Below, piece by piece: positions 53,032 to 60,860 of a stretch of DNA of 64,000 nt (the first letter of the stretch is position 1; each line of letters starts with the position of its first letter). The translations under genes and the position numbers were made by a program. This stretch comes from Candidatus Omnitrophota bacterium (GTDB taxonomy: Bacteria > Hinthialibacterota > Hinthialibacteria > OLB16). A model generated the notes under the pieces. The model saw only the letters and a program-made list of their open reading frames with translations, did not search any database and was not told where the DNA came from. Location: positions 1 to 64,000 of the forward strand of contig JACKFH010000012.1 in the NCBI GenBank assembly GCA_020632575.1, in the 5' to 3' direction.

Positions 53032-54546
53032 ATGATGAAAGAAGTCGAAATCCTCCTGATTCAACCGCCTACCGGCTCGTACCGGCGCGATGACCGTTGT
53101 CAATCGCGGGTGGAGGATCAGACCATCCAAGTCAGTTTCCCCCCCATGGACCTTGCTCATCACGCGGCGGTGCTCGAGGAGGCCGGTTTCCAATGCGCGG
53201 TTCGAGACTATTCCACGGCGGGTGTCGGCGTTCGGACCGCGCTGGATGAGATTCGAGCGATGGCGCCGAGGTTGGTGTTCTTTTCCTCGACTCAGCCGAC
53301 CGAGCGAGATGATTTGGCTTTCTCGAAAAAGATCAAAGAGATATCCACCGAAACTAAGATAGTTCTCAGAGGGGAATCGGTCACTTTCCGGGACTCCCAG
53401 ATTCTGGAAGCGAATCCCCAAGTCGATTTCATCCTTCGTGGAGAATCCGAGGAGACTCTCCTCGATCTGTGTCACTCTCTTTTTCGAGATTCGGAAAAGG
53501 GAGTCGACGAGATTGCGGGCGTTTCTTTTCGGTCGGACCGTGAGATCGTCCGCACCGCGGACCGCCCGTTCATTAAAAACCTGAACAATCTCCCTTGGCC
53601 CGCGCGCCATCTTCTCGATCAATCGCTCTATCGGAGCCCCGAGACCGGGAATGTGTTGACGACTCTCTACACCGCGAGAGGCTGCCCCTACCCCTGCATT
53701 TTTTGTCCCGCCCCGATTGCTTCCGGTCGACCCGTTCGAATGAGAGATGTCCCCGATCTGATTCGTGAGATCCAGCACTGCGTTTCGGAGTACGGGATCT
53801 CCGAGTTTCTTTTTCACGGGGACACCTTCACCTACAAGAAGGCTTGGGTGCTGGAACTTTGCGACGCCATCCAAAAGGCCGGACTCAAAGTCCGCTGGGG
53901 GTGCAATAGCCGAGTCGACACGATCGACGAAGAGATGCTCTCCGCCATGAAAAAGGCGGGCTGTTGGGTGATTGGGTACGGAGTCGAAAGCGGCCACACC
54001 GAGACTCTGGACAAGATCCGCAAATATGTGGAAAGGGATAAGATCGTCAGCGCCTTTCAAATGACTCGTAAGGCGGGCATACGTTCCCATGCTTTCTTTG
54101 TCTTCGGATTTCCCTGGGAGAATTGGGAGCATCTCGAGGAGGACCGGAAACTAGCCTTGGAAATCGACCCGGACTTCTTCGACCTCAACATCGCCTATCC
54201 GCTCCCTGGCACCGACCTCGAAAAGATGGTCCAGGATCAAGGTCTCTACGATTCCAACCTGGTCGACCAAGGCGGTTATGCCGTCCCGGCCACTCGAACC
54301 GAGCACCTGAGCGCTGAGGAACTCGACGCTTGGAGGAAGAAGACCCTTCTCGCGCTGTATTTAAGACCGCGCTATATCCTCCGGACCCTCTTGCTCGCGG
54401 GATCGCCAAAGAAAACCTGGAATTATTTCAAGGCGGGAACCACTCGGTTTTTCCAACTCATTCGACCCCGGGAACATGCGGTTCCCGTGCGCAACCGTCC
54501 GGAACCCACTCCTCCGACTCCGAAACCGTCGGTCGAAAGTGTCTGA
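53032..54546 (+). CDS. B12-binding-domain radical SAM protein
   Basis: A 504-aa radical SAM protein. The N-terminal part (about 1-150) has the cobalamin-domain layout (I-L-L-I-Q-P-P, F-P-P-M-D-L-A-H-H-A-A-V-L-E, V-R-D-Y-S-T-A-G-V-G) but again lacks the D-x-H-x-x-G histidine. The cluster motif is C-P-Y-P-C-I-F-C near residue 217, followed by R-W-G-C-N-S-R-V-D-T, G-Y-G-V-E-S-G-H-T-E-T-L and F-G-F-P-W-E-N-W. It is a close paralogue of the frameshifted gene at 48707, sharing W-x-C-N-S-R-V-D-T and the P-x-x-x-G-R motif after the cysteines. A Pro-rich tail ends the protein. It starts at ATG 53032, 24 bp after the lipoprotein gene. Confidence 0.9.
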   Translation: MMKEVEILLIQPPTGSYRRDDRCQSRVEDQTIQVSFPPMDLAHHAAVLEEAGFQCAVRDYSTAGVGVRTALDEIRAMAPRLVFFSSTQPTERDDLAFSKKIKEISTETKIVLRGESVTFRDSQILEANPQVDFILRGESEETLLDLCHSLFRDSEKGVDEIAGVSFRSDREIVRTADRPFIKNLNNLPWPARHLLDQSLYRSPETGNVLTTLYTARGCPYPCIFCPAPIASGRPVRMRDVPDLIREIQHCVSEYGISEFLFHGDTFTYKKAWVLELCDAIQKAGLKVRWGCNSRVDTIDEEMLSAMKKAGCWVIGYGVESGHTETLDKIRKYVERDKIVSAFQMTRKAGIRSHAFFVFGFPWENWEHLEEDRKLALEIDPDFFDLNIAYPLPGTDLEKMVQDQGLYDSNLVDQGGYAVPATRTEHLSAEELDAWRKKTLLALYLRPRYILRTLLLAGSPKKTWNYFKAGTTRFFQLIRPREHAVPVRNRPEPTPPTPKPSVESV

Positions 54547-54567
54547 CTTTTCATTCCTAAACGGATT

Positions 54568-55086
54568 TCAAGTTTCCAATTCGTAAACACCCGGTAAGTG
54601 GCGATACGCTTCGTTCAGGTCCATTCCGTACCCCACCACCCAGTTTTCTCCGATTTCAAAACCAACATAGTTCGGGAACAAACCAGTCCGTTGACGCGCT
54701 CCCTCTTTCACCAGAAGGAATACCCATTCTAAATTCGTGGGCTTCTGGTCCAAGAGAAACCGTTTGATCGCATTCGCGGTGTGCCCTTGGTCCAGGATTT
54801 CGTCGACCACCAGGATATCTCGCCCCTTCACATTGAGGGATCGGAAATGTTCGACACGCGATTGGGAGGACGCTTCCGTTCCCTCGATATAGGTGGCGAC
54901 TCGGATGAAATCGATTTCGTGAGGGATCGAAAGCGATCTCGAAAGGTCGGACAAGAAATGGACGGAGCCTTTCAAGACACCGAGAAGCAGGGGGTTCCTT
55001 CCCCGAAACTCTTTATCGATGGATTCGGACAGTGTCGCGATTCGATTCCGAATCTGTTCCTCGGACAAAATCGGTTTAAGAGTCAC
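54568..55086 (-). CDS. hpt: Hypoxanthine phosphoribosyltransferase
   Basis: A 172-aa purine-salvage enzyme converting hypoxanthine or guanine with PRPP to the nucleotide. The PRTase motif reads I-L-V-V-D-E-I-L-D-Q-G-H-T near residue 98; the N-terminal L-L-G-V-L-K-G-S-V-H-F with its K-G pair and the C-terminal V-G-F-E-I-G-E-N-W-V-V-G-Y-G-M-D match Hpt. No ATG fits; I use the GTG at 55086, which leaves L-K-P-I-L-S-E-E-Q-I as the normal N-terminus, two bases after the stop of the upstream gene. The frame extends to 55218 only by overlapping that gene, so it is translationally coupled to it. Confidence 0.88.
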   Translation of the reverse strand: MTLKPILSEEQIRNRIATLSESIDKEFRGRNPLLLGVLKGSVHFLSDLSRSLSIPHEIDFIRVATYIEGTEASSQSRVEHFRSLNVKGRDILVVDEILDQGHTANAIKRFLLDQKPTNLEWVFLLVKEGARQRTGLFPNYVGFEIGENWVVGYGMDLNEAYRHLPGVYELET

Positions 55087-55088
55087 AG

Positions 55089-55595
55089 TCAGCCAACCAC
55101 AGAGAAGGCGGGGTCCAGATCTGGGAATTGAATCATGCACCGGTATCCCAGACTTTGGGCCGCCTCGGGTTGGGGCATTCCATGTTCCGCGCAATCCCAG
55201 TGAAATCCGCCGTCCCAAAGCAGCATTTCATCGCCTTGCTCATTGACAGCGAAAATTTGAACGGTTCCACGGAAATCGCTGCATCCGCTCGTTGTGTTCG
55301 AGAGTTGGATCTTGTCCAGTTTGACTCCACGATTTTCGAGGGAATCCCGATTCTCGACCATCCTCTCAAGGGCATAAGTCAGAGTGCGTAGGAATTTACT
55401 GATGGGGCCTGAGCCCGAAAGGTGAGAGGCCCCCGTTTCCACGAGATGTTTGCGCGCGTCCAGCCAGTTACTGAATCCATCCATCTCTTCACGGATGCGC
55501 TGCAACTCCTGGCCAAGGCCGAGGGTGAGGAGTCCTTGGGTTTTGAGTGTGTCGAGATGAGTTCGAAAGGTTTCTCCAGTGATTCGTTCCACCAT
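55089..55595 (-). CDS. Unknown protein coupled to hpt
   Basis: A 168-aa soluble protein, not recognised. The first 90 residues look helical and amphipathic (E-E-M-D-G-F-S-N-W-L-D-A-R-K-H-L). The second half is beta-like: L-D-K-I-Q-L-S-N-T-T-S-G-C-S-D-F, V-Q-I-F-A-V-N-E-Q-G-D-E-M-L-L-W-D-G-G-F-H-W and a final Y-R-C-M-I-Q-F-P. No signal peptide or TM. It ends 2 bp before the proposed hpt start, so its expression is tied to purine salvage. The 290 bp upstream to pilC hold a plus-strand promoter and nothing else clear. Confidence 0.65.
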   Translation of the reverse strand: MVERITGETFRTHLDTLKTQGLLTLGLGQELQRIREEMDGFSNWLDARKHLVETGASHLSGSGPISKFLRTLTYALERMVENRDSLENRGVKLDKIQLSNTTSGCSDFRGTVQIFAVNEQGDEMLLWDGGFHWDCAEHGMPQPEAAQSLGYRCMIQFPDLDPAFSVVG

Positions 55596-55743
55596 GTGAA
55601 AATCGCTTCCTCCTATCTATGTGAGGGTTGAATCTATTATTTTCTAGTATCCGCAATTATTCTCCTGTGAAAAGGGGTTTGGTCGCTGGTGGGGGCCGCG
55701 GTCAAGTAAAGCGATGGGTCTGCGTCATAAAGGGATCTTCTAT

Positions 55744-55772
55744 TTGACGGAACCGTGTCCACGGGCTAAACT
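55744..55772 (+). promoter_or_regulatory. Sigma-70-type promoter upstream of pilC/gspF
   Basis: TTGACG (55744-55749), 17-bp spacer and TAAACT (55767-55772) point toward the PilC/GspF gene, leaving a leader of about 105 bases. It is the best promoter-like pair in the 289-bp gap 55596-55884. Confidence 0.55.
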
Positions 55773-55884
55773 TTTTTAAATGGGTTGTCCCGTCTGGTTG
55801 GATTGCCATAGGAGATCGCCCCGGTTTCAGCCGATTTCATTCGGTCTCGGGTCAAATCTAAAAAGCGAGGATTGCTAGAAGCCG

Positions 55885-57126
55885 ATGCCTGCATTTAGCT
55901 ATCGCGCGATGGATCGCGCTGGAAAAGAGATCAAGGGTCAGATCGAGGCCTCGACCGAAGAAGTCGTCATTGATCGACTGAGAGGGATGGGGTATTTCCC
56001 GACCGAGGTCAAGAAAGCCAAAGACAATCTCGGCGAGGTCAGCCTCGAAGAACTTCCAGGCATTAAACAATTCATGAAGGTCCTGACCCGGGGAAAGGTT
56101 CCCCTCAAGTCCCTCATGCCCTTCACCCGGCAGCTGGCGGTGCTGGTCGGCGCTGGATTGCCGCTTTTGAGGTCCCTTCGAATTCTTTCCGAACAGACCG
56201 AATCGGCCAACCTGAAAGAGGCGCTTATCGGAATTTCGGAGGAAATCGAGTCAGGCAACACGCTTTCCGAGGGGATGGCCAAATACCCCCGAGTCTTCGA
56301 CCGATTGTTTGTGAATATGATTCGAGCCGGCGAGATCGGCGGCGCTTTGGAGCAGGTACTCGAGCGATTGGCGATCTTTGCGGAAAAATCGGCGGCCATC
56401 CGTTCCAAAGTGAAATCTGCGATGTTTTACCCGGTGTTTGCGGGTCTGATCGCGGGCAGCCTGCTCATCGGTATCATGGGTTGGGTCGTCCCGAACTTCG
56501 TCGGCGTTTATGAGGAACTCGGCGCCGAACTCCCCGGTATGACGCAACTCCTGATCGACATCAGCGACACGATTACCCAGCGATACTGGGCTGTAATCAT
56601 GATTTTCGCCTTTTTCATCATCATCTGGAAAACCATGCGGCGGTACGATTGGGGGCTTTACGCCACCGATTCTTTTAAGCTGCGTCTGCCGATTTTTGGA
56701 AAAATCCTTCAAAAGGCCGCCATCGCCAAGTGGGCCCGCACCTTTGCGACCCTTCTCGAGGCGGGTGTGCCAATCCTCCAAACGCTCAGCATCGTCAAGG
56801 ACACCAGCGGTAACGAGGTGGTGGCTCGAGCGGTGCTCGAGGTTCATAACTCGATTAAAGAGGGTGAGACCATTTCAGACCCTCTCAAGAAGTACGCGAT
56901 TTTCCCGCCGCTTGTGACTCACATGGTTGCGGTCGGAGAGGAGACCGGTTCGATCGACACCATGTTGGTCAAGGTGGCGGAGTTCTATGAGCGTGAGGTG
57001 GACGATGCGGTCGATGGACTCTCCAAACTGATCGAGCCTCTGCTCATTGTGGTCCTTGGCGGTATCATCGGCTTCATCGTTATCGCCCTCTACCTGCCGG
57101 TGTTTAACCTGGTGAACGAGATCTGA
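55885..57126 (+). CDS. PilC/GspF-type inner-membrane platform protein
   Basis: A 413-aa platform protein of type IV pili or type II secretion. It begins M-P-A-F-S-Y-R-A-M-D-R-A-G-K-E-I-K-G and has two T2SSF domains. The first contains F-T-R-Q-L-A-V-L-V-G-A-G-L-P-L-L-R-S-L near residue 88; the second has W-A-R-T-F-A-T-L-L-E-A-G-V-P-I-L near 290, and G-E-E-T-G-S-I-D-T-M near 350. Three TM helices lie at about 185-210, 238-255 and 385-405. It is isolated from other secretion genes; the matching PilB/GspE ATPase is at 11653. The Shine-Dalgarno is weak (GAGGA about 12 bases upstream). A bidirectional terminator follows. Confidence 0.92.
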   Translation: MPAFSYRAMDRAGKEIKGQIEASTEEVVIDRLRGMGYFPTEVKKAKDNLGEVSLEELPGIKQFMKVLTRGKVPLKSLMPFTRQLAVLVGAGLPLLRSLRILSEQTESANLKEALIGISEEIESGNTLSEGMAKYPRVFDRLFVNMIRAGEIGGALEQVLERLAIFAEKSAAIRSKVKSAMFYPVFAGLIAGSLLIGIMGWVVPNFVGVYEELGAELPGMTQLLIDISDTITQRYWAVIMIFAFFIIIWKTMRRYDWGLYATDSFKLRLPIFGKILQKAAIAKWARTFATLLEAGVPILQTLSIVKDTSGNEVVARAVLEVHNSIKEGETISDPLKKYAIFPPLVTHMVAVGEETGSIDTMLVKVAEFYEREVDDAVDGLSKLIEPLLIVVLGGIIGFIVIALYLPVFNLVNEI

Positions 57127-57157
57127 TCGGCAGAGATCCGAGCGATAAATCGACTGA

Positions 57158-57193
57158 AAAAGGCCCTTCCCGCCTTAGCGGAAAGGGCCTTTT
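57158..57193. terminator. Bidirectional intrinsic terminator
   Basis: AAAAGGCCCTT (57158-57168) pairs with AAGGGCCTTTT (57183-57193), extended inside by CCGC/GCGG. A and T tails on the two sides serve both the PilC/GspF gene and the convergent PmoA-like gene. Confidence 0.88.
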
Positions 57194-57214
57194 GTTTGGA
57201 TTGCGTCCCCTCGT

Positions 57215-58192
57215 TCACTCTCCGGCGATATTCAGATAAGCCTGGAACCCCTTCTCCGGCATGGAATCGTCTCGCTCTTCGGTGGAATATATAAAAACCC
57301 CGTTCCGATATCGGAACTCTTCCCCTTTCTTGATCTCCACCGCGCTAGCCTCTCCACCCGTGTAAGCCTTGCGGCCAAAGGGATTGGCAAGTAGGACTCC
57401 ATAGTCCCTTGCATGGAACCAGGACGGTTTAAAATTGCCTGGATTCGGGATCAGCGTCATCCCGACGCTGTTTCCATCGATAGTTCCCGAGTAATCGCAC
57501 CACTTGGCGATCTTGCCCCAAACCTCGTCCTGATTCCTTCGACCTTCGCTGTCCAGGATGAGACCGCCCTCCTTCACATTCATCGGGGTGGCGACCCGGA
57601 AGGCGAAACCCATTTCCTCCTGATCTCCAAAAACGAAACTCCCCTTATCCGAGGAGAAAACCGAGTCCTGAACAAGGAGATACCCCAGCGGCGCGCTGTC
57701 TCCGGGGATCGCATGGATCCCGTAAGACACCGTTTCGCGGCAGACCTCGGACCCGTCCTCACCCAGATAGACATTCTCCACCGAGAACGAGCCATGACCT
57801 GATTCCCCCACCGGCTCTTGGACAAATCTCTCCTGGCGAACCCTCGCCTTCAGTCTCCAGAAATCCTGGCCGCTGATATCGCCGAATGCGAGCCAGATTC
57901 CAGGGTGATAGGTCGCATGGTCCGTCCGATCGACACCTTCGATCGGCGGATGATTTCGTGTTGCCTGAATTCCCGAGGGCGTTTTTACATCGCAAAAGTA
58001 GGGTCTCGGGATTTCCGTATCGACATAGACATACCGGGCGAAGGGTTGGCCGCCGATCTCGATCGAGATTTCACCCTCCCCTTGGTGAAAGGTGACCTCC
58101 GGCGAGTCCGCCCGCGCAAAGAGAAAAGGTTGATTGAGAAACAATAGGATGGGTAAAAGCAGAATTCGTGTGGAGTTTGAGACGCCTGACAT
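57215..58192 (-). CDS. Secreted PmoA-like (DUF6807) protein
   Basis: A 325-aa exported protein resembling the DUF6807 family (labelled PmoA-like or methane oxygenase PmoA in databases, though not a membrane methane monooxygenase). The signal peptide is at residues 1-29 (R-I-L-L-L-P-I-L-L-F-L-N-Q-P-F-L-F-A-R-A). Family markers: Y-V-D-T-E-I-P-R-P-Y-F, T-P-S-G-I-Q-A-T-R-N-H-P, D-H-A-T-Y-H-P-G-I-W-L-A-F-G-D-I and P-S-W-F-H-A-R-D-Y-G-V-L-L-A-N-P-F-G. I start at ATG 58192, with GGAGG 7 bases upstream; the same frame is open to 59059 only as the shadow of the next gene. Likely glycan related; function unproven. Confidence 0.82.
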   Translation of the reverse strand: MSGVSNSTRILLLPILLFLNQPFLFARADSPEVTFHQGEGEISIEIGGQPFARYVYVDTEIPRPYFCDVKTPSGIQATRNHPPIEGVDRTDHATYHPGIWLAFGDISGQDFWRLKARVRQERFVQEPVGESGHGSFSVENVYLGEDGSEVCRETVSYGIHAIPGDSAPLGYLLVQDSVFSSDKGSFVFGDQEEMGFAFRVATPMNVKEGGLILDSEGRRNQDEVWGKIAKWCDYSGTIDGNSVGMTLIPNPGNFKPSWFHARDYGVLLANPFGRKAYTGGEASAVEIKKGEEFRYRNGVFIYSTEERDDSMPEKGFQAYLNIAGE

Positions 58193-58284
58193 TCCACCAC
58201 CTCCAAAGGGAATTGAAAAAGCAAATCGATTCGGTTCGATGATACCCGACAGAGGATCTCTGTCGATATAGCGGGGAGGGTGCA

Positions 58285-58326
58285 AAGAAAAACGGGGCGA
58301 ACTCTTGCGAGTCCGCCCCGTTGGGT
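58285..58326 (-). terminator. Intrinsic terminator of the 58356 gene
   Basis: AACGGGGCG (58291-58299) pairs with CGCCCCGTT (58314-58322), with an inner ACTC/GAGT extension and TTGC loop. On the minus strand the stem is followed by TTTTTCTTT, so it ends the transcript of the secreted-protein gene at 58356-59402. Confidence 0.8.
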
Positions 58327-58355
58327 CTTTATTCTGCGCCGCTTTTGAACCCCGA

Positions 58356-59402
58356 TCAATCGAGGATCCGGCGATAAGTGACAATCCTTTCGGCTGGGCC
58401 GGGTGATGTGGCCAGCGGATTGATGGTGGACTGGTTTTCGATCCGCAAATTAACCACTTCATCGATCTCGCTATCCGGGTTCCCCTCCTCAGCCCGGTAG
58501 ACCGCTCTGACCGGGATCTGACGGTTCCGAATGTTGTCGCGATCGAGATTGGAACGGTCGATCTTGAAGTTCCAATGGAGATCGTCGGCTTTGCCGAGCG
58601 AGTCTTGCTCGGGGGAGTTGTACACTTCCATCTTGAGGTGATTCCACATGGAGGTCCCCCACGAGGATTCCGACTCCCATGTATCCCATTCGCCGTTATC
58701 GTTGAGGCCCAGGAAATTCCACTGGGTCGGGTCCTGTTTGAAATCCTTGGGCAGGTTGTCGTTGCTCCAAACCAACCGAGCGGTGAAACTGACATCCGCC
58801 ACTCCAGAGGCCACACGGCGCATATCGATCGTCGAGGGGTTAGCCTCGAACTCGATACCGAGCAACTGCGCGACCGGTCGGACATTGGCGATCGGCACCC
58901 TGCGGCCCTCCTCGAGTGGATCATTCTCGCCTCCACCCTGAGAGCCGGAGTCATCGTCATCGTCCCCGTTTTCATCCTGACCGCCACCGTTCGTGGGGGG
59001 CGCTCCGGGGGCAACCGTGATTGGCGTGGGGTTCGCCTCGAAAGCGCCATCGCACACACTGCCTAACGACAGAGCGCCAACAATTCCGCCTTCCCCATCG
59101 CAACTGAAGTCGGTCAGCGAGACACCGGTGTTCAGGTCGACAATGATTCCATCGGCGAGATAAACCGGGTCCGGTCCCAAATCGAATACGCGAGGTTCAT
59201 TCTCGCAAGGGACTTGAAAGACCACCTTCTCCACCTTGCCGTTCGCGCCCACAGTCACCGTAATGGTTCCCGTGTCGCCGGCGGGCGTCTCGAAATGGCC
59301 CGTTTTCTCGCCTTCGCCTCTGCAATCGAATTGCGCCCATCCCTGTTTCAAGGGGACAAGCGTGGCGGCGATGATGAAAAATGTCGCTAAAATCCTCTTC
59401 AT
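58356..59402 (-). CDS. Secreted protein of unknown function with Asp-rich linker
   Basis: A 348-aa exported protein with a signal peptide of about 23 residues (M-K-R-I-L-A-T-F-F-I-I-A-A-T-L-V-P-L ending G-W-A). A cysteine-bearing beta domain (about 25-115, with D-C-R-G-E-G-E and four cysteines) is joined by a Gly/Asp-rich linker (N-G-D-D-D-D-D-S-G-S) to a second domain (from about 165) with D-N-G-E-W-D-T-W-E-S-E-S and N-F-K-I-D-R-S-N-L-D-R-D-N-I-R. I recognise no family. ATG 59402 is used because it begins the signal peptide. It has its own terminator; the 277 bp upstream (59403-59679) contain only a G5/C5 hairpin near 59577-59590. Confidence 0.65.
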   Translation of the reverse strand: MKRILATFFIIAATLVPLKQGWAQFDCRGEGEKTGHFETPAGDTGTITVTVGANGKVEKVVFQVPCENEPRVFDLGPDPVYLADGIIVDLNTGVSLTDFSCDGEGGIVGALSLGSVCDGAFEANPTPITVAPGAPPTNGGGQDENGDDDDDSGSQGGGENDPLEEGRRVPIANVRPVAQLLGIEFEANPSTIDMRRVASGVADVSFTARLVWSNDNLPKDFKQDPTQWNFLGLNDNGEWDTWESESSWGTSMWNHLKMEVYNSPEQDSLGKADDLHWNFKIDRSNLDRDNIRNRQIPVRAVYRAEEGNPDSEIDEVVNLRIENQSTINPLATSPGPAERIVTYRRILD

Positions 59403-59679
59403 TTTCTTTTCCCCTTCAGCCAGTTCCACACCTGGCAAGTTTATCGTTTCGGCTATGAGAACGTCAACTTGAAACGTCCCAGCCAGAAACTCAACCTCAC
59501 TTTGTATTAAAGCAATATTCATGCCTACCATGAAAAGTCATTAAGATCAACTATTCACCCCATATTTGCCAAATCTGGGGGGGTATCCCCCGCGAAATAC
59601 CACTCTGGGTGCGAGATAAATCTCTCACTGAGCCGTTCCTGTCTCAGTCCAGGATCGTTTTGAATCGTTGTGTACCTAG

Positions 59680-60708
59680 TCATAACTTGGTGGCGAATTC
59701 CTCCACAGTCCCTTTTGAGGGAACTCGAACTTGGTACGATTCACCTCCCGATCTCACTTCGAGCGCCACATACTCGTAATTCATCTCTCCCTCGGGGTTC
59801 GCGATCCGACCGATATCCGTGTTCCCGGACTCTCCATTGTCCAGGTTCCAGTGGATTTGGTAGATCGCCTCGATCGATTCTGTCCCCTTCAACGTGGCGA
59901 AGGTCTCCGGTCCCGGGCCTTTTCGTGGGCCGTTGTTCGCCACCGCCACAGTCGGTTCGAGGGTCCGAATGAGGACCGGGTTGTTACTGTGGTCCAATCC
60001 ATGATGATCGACCTGGTAAACATCAATCTTTCCCACCAAATTGCAGGGGCAAACCAATTCGTTCTCGAGGTTCCAAGTGAGATCCGCCGCGTCCAGAAAA
60101 TCGAACGGCCCGTATTGAAAGAGCAGGGTCGTGCTGTTGGCGTTTTGCGAGGTGTCGGTGGCTTTCGGAATGAATCCGGAACAGAGAGGGTTCTCGGGAC
60201 AGCCCGCGGGCGACTCAACGAACTTCTGCGCCGCCCCCAAGCATCGAACCGAGAATTCGGGACCGTCCGAAGCCTGTATGAGGGGCAGGGAATCGCCCGC
60301 TTTCAGGACAATCCGATGGTCCCCCACCGCCTCTCGATAGCGATTCAGGCCCTTCTCCCAGACAGGATGCAAATCATTCGGGTACCCGGGATCGTAAATC
60401 TGGCCAATGGGAACCCGCTCCAAGAGGTCGGCGGTTCCCCCATAGTGATCGAGGTCGAAATGGGTGACTACCAAATGGTCGATTCGATCCTTTCCCGCCT
60501 CGTTTTTGAGGACCTGGACAATGTGGTCTGCGTCACGGGCTCCAGGGAACCCGGTGTCGACAAGAATTGTTTCCCCGGCCGGGGTCACCACAAGAGTCGC
60601 CCCGCCCCCCTCGACATCGACCCAGAAAATCTTCATGCCGCCTTGCCCAAGCGCCATGGAGGCGGGCCAGAGCAAGATCAAACACAATATCCATCGGGGA
60701 TGGTTCAT
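59680..60708 (-). CDS. Secreted metallo-beta-lactamase-fold hydrolase
   Basis: A 342-aa exported hydrolase of the MBL superfamily. Signal peptide: M-N-H-P-R-W-I-L-C-L-I-L-L-W-P-A-S-M-A-L-G. The metal motif T-H-F-D-L-D-H-Y-G-G near residue 80 (H-x-D-x-D-H) is intact, L-V-D-T-G-F-P precedes it by about 28 residues, and a later Q-V-D-H-H-G-L-D-H-S gives further ligands. The layout resembles the ComEC/Rec2 C-terminal domain as a free-standing protein. ATG 60708 is chosen over the frame start at 60846 because of the signal peptide. Substrate could be a phosphodiester or lactone; not assignable. Confidence 0.82.
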   Translation of the reverse strand: MNHPRWILCLILLWPASMALGQGGMKIFWVDVEGGGATLVVTPAGETILVDTGFPGARDADHIVQVLKNEAGKDRIDHLVVTHFDLDHYGGTADLLERVPIGQIYDPGYPNDLHPVWEKGLNRYREAVGDHRIVLKAGDSLPLIQASDGPEFSVRCLGAAQKFVESPAGCPENPLCSGFIPKATDTSQNANSTTLLFQYGPFDFLDAADLTWNLENELVCPCNLVGKIDVYQVDHHGLDHSNNPVLIRTLEPTVAVANNGPRKGPGPETFATLKGTESIEAIYQIHWNLDNGESGNTDIGRIANPEGEMNYEYVALEVRSGGESYQVRVPSKGTVEEFATKL

Positions 60709-60763
60709 ATTGAGAAGCACTCCTTCGGTTCTTGAGAGGGACCGCAGTATGACCGAGGTTGAC

Positions 60764-60795
60764 CGCCCGCGTAAGGCGGGTGTTTTCTTGTTTTT
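60764..60795 (+). terminator. Attenuator-like hairpin upstream of the aminotransferase gene
   Basis: CCGCCCGC and GCGGGTG pair over 7 bp (one G-T) around GTAAG, followed by TTTTCTTGTTTTT. This is a good intrinsic terminator on the plus strand, yet no plus-strand gene ends before it; the aminotransferase starts 66 bp downstream. It may be an attenuator, or half of a worn 70-bp repeat, whose CCCGC/GCGGG core it shares. Confidence 0.55.
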
Positions 60796-60860
60796 CACCC
60801 GCATCTCCTGAATAATCGGCGGACATCGCCTAAACATTCCAAACACCCCAAAGAGATCTC

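Noticed and set aside
58193..59059. N-terminal 289 codons of the 614-codon open frame that ends at 57215
   Set aside because: This part is Arg/Ser/Thr-rich and is the antisense-frame shadow of the secreted-protein gene 58356-59402. A clean signal peptide and GGAGG place the real start at 58192.
59731..60735. 334-codon plus-strand open frame
   Set aside because: It covers the metallo-beta-lactamase gene on the other strand, which has the H-x-D-x-D-H motif.
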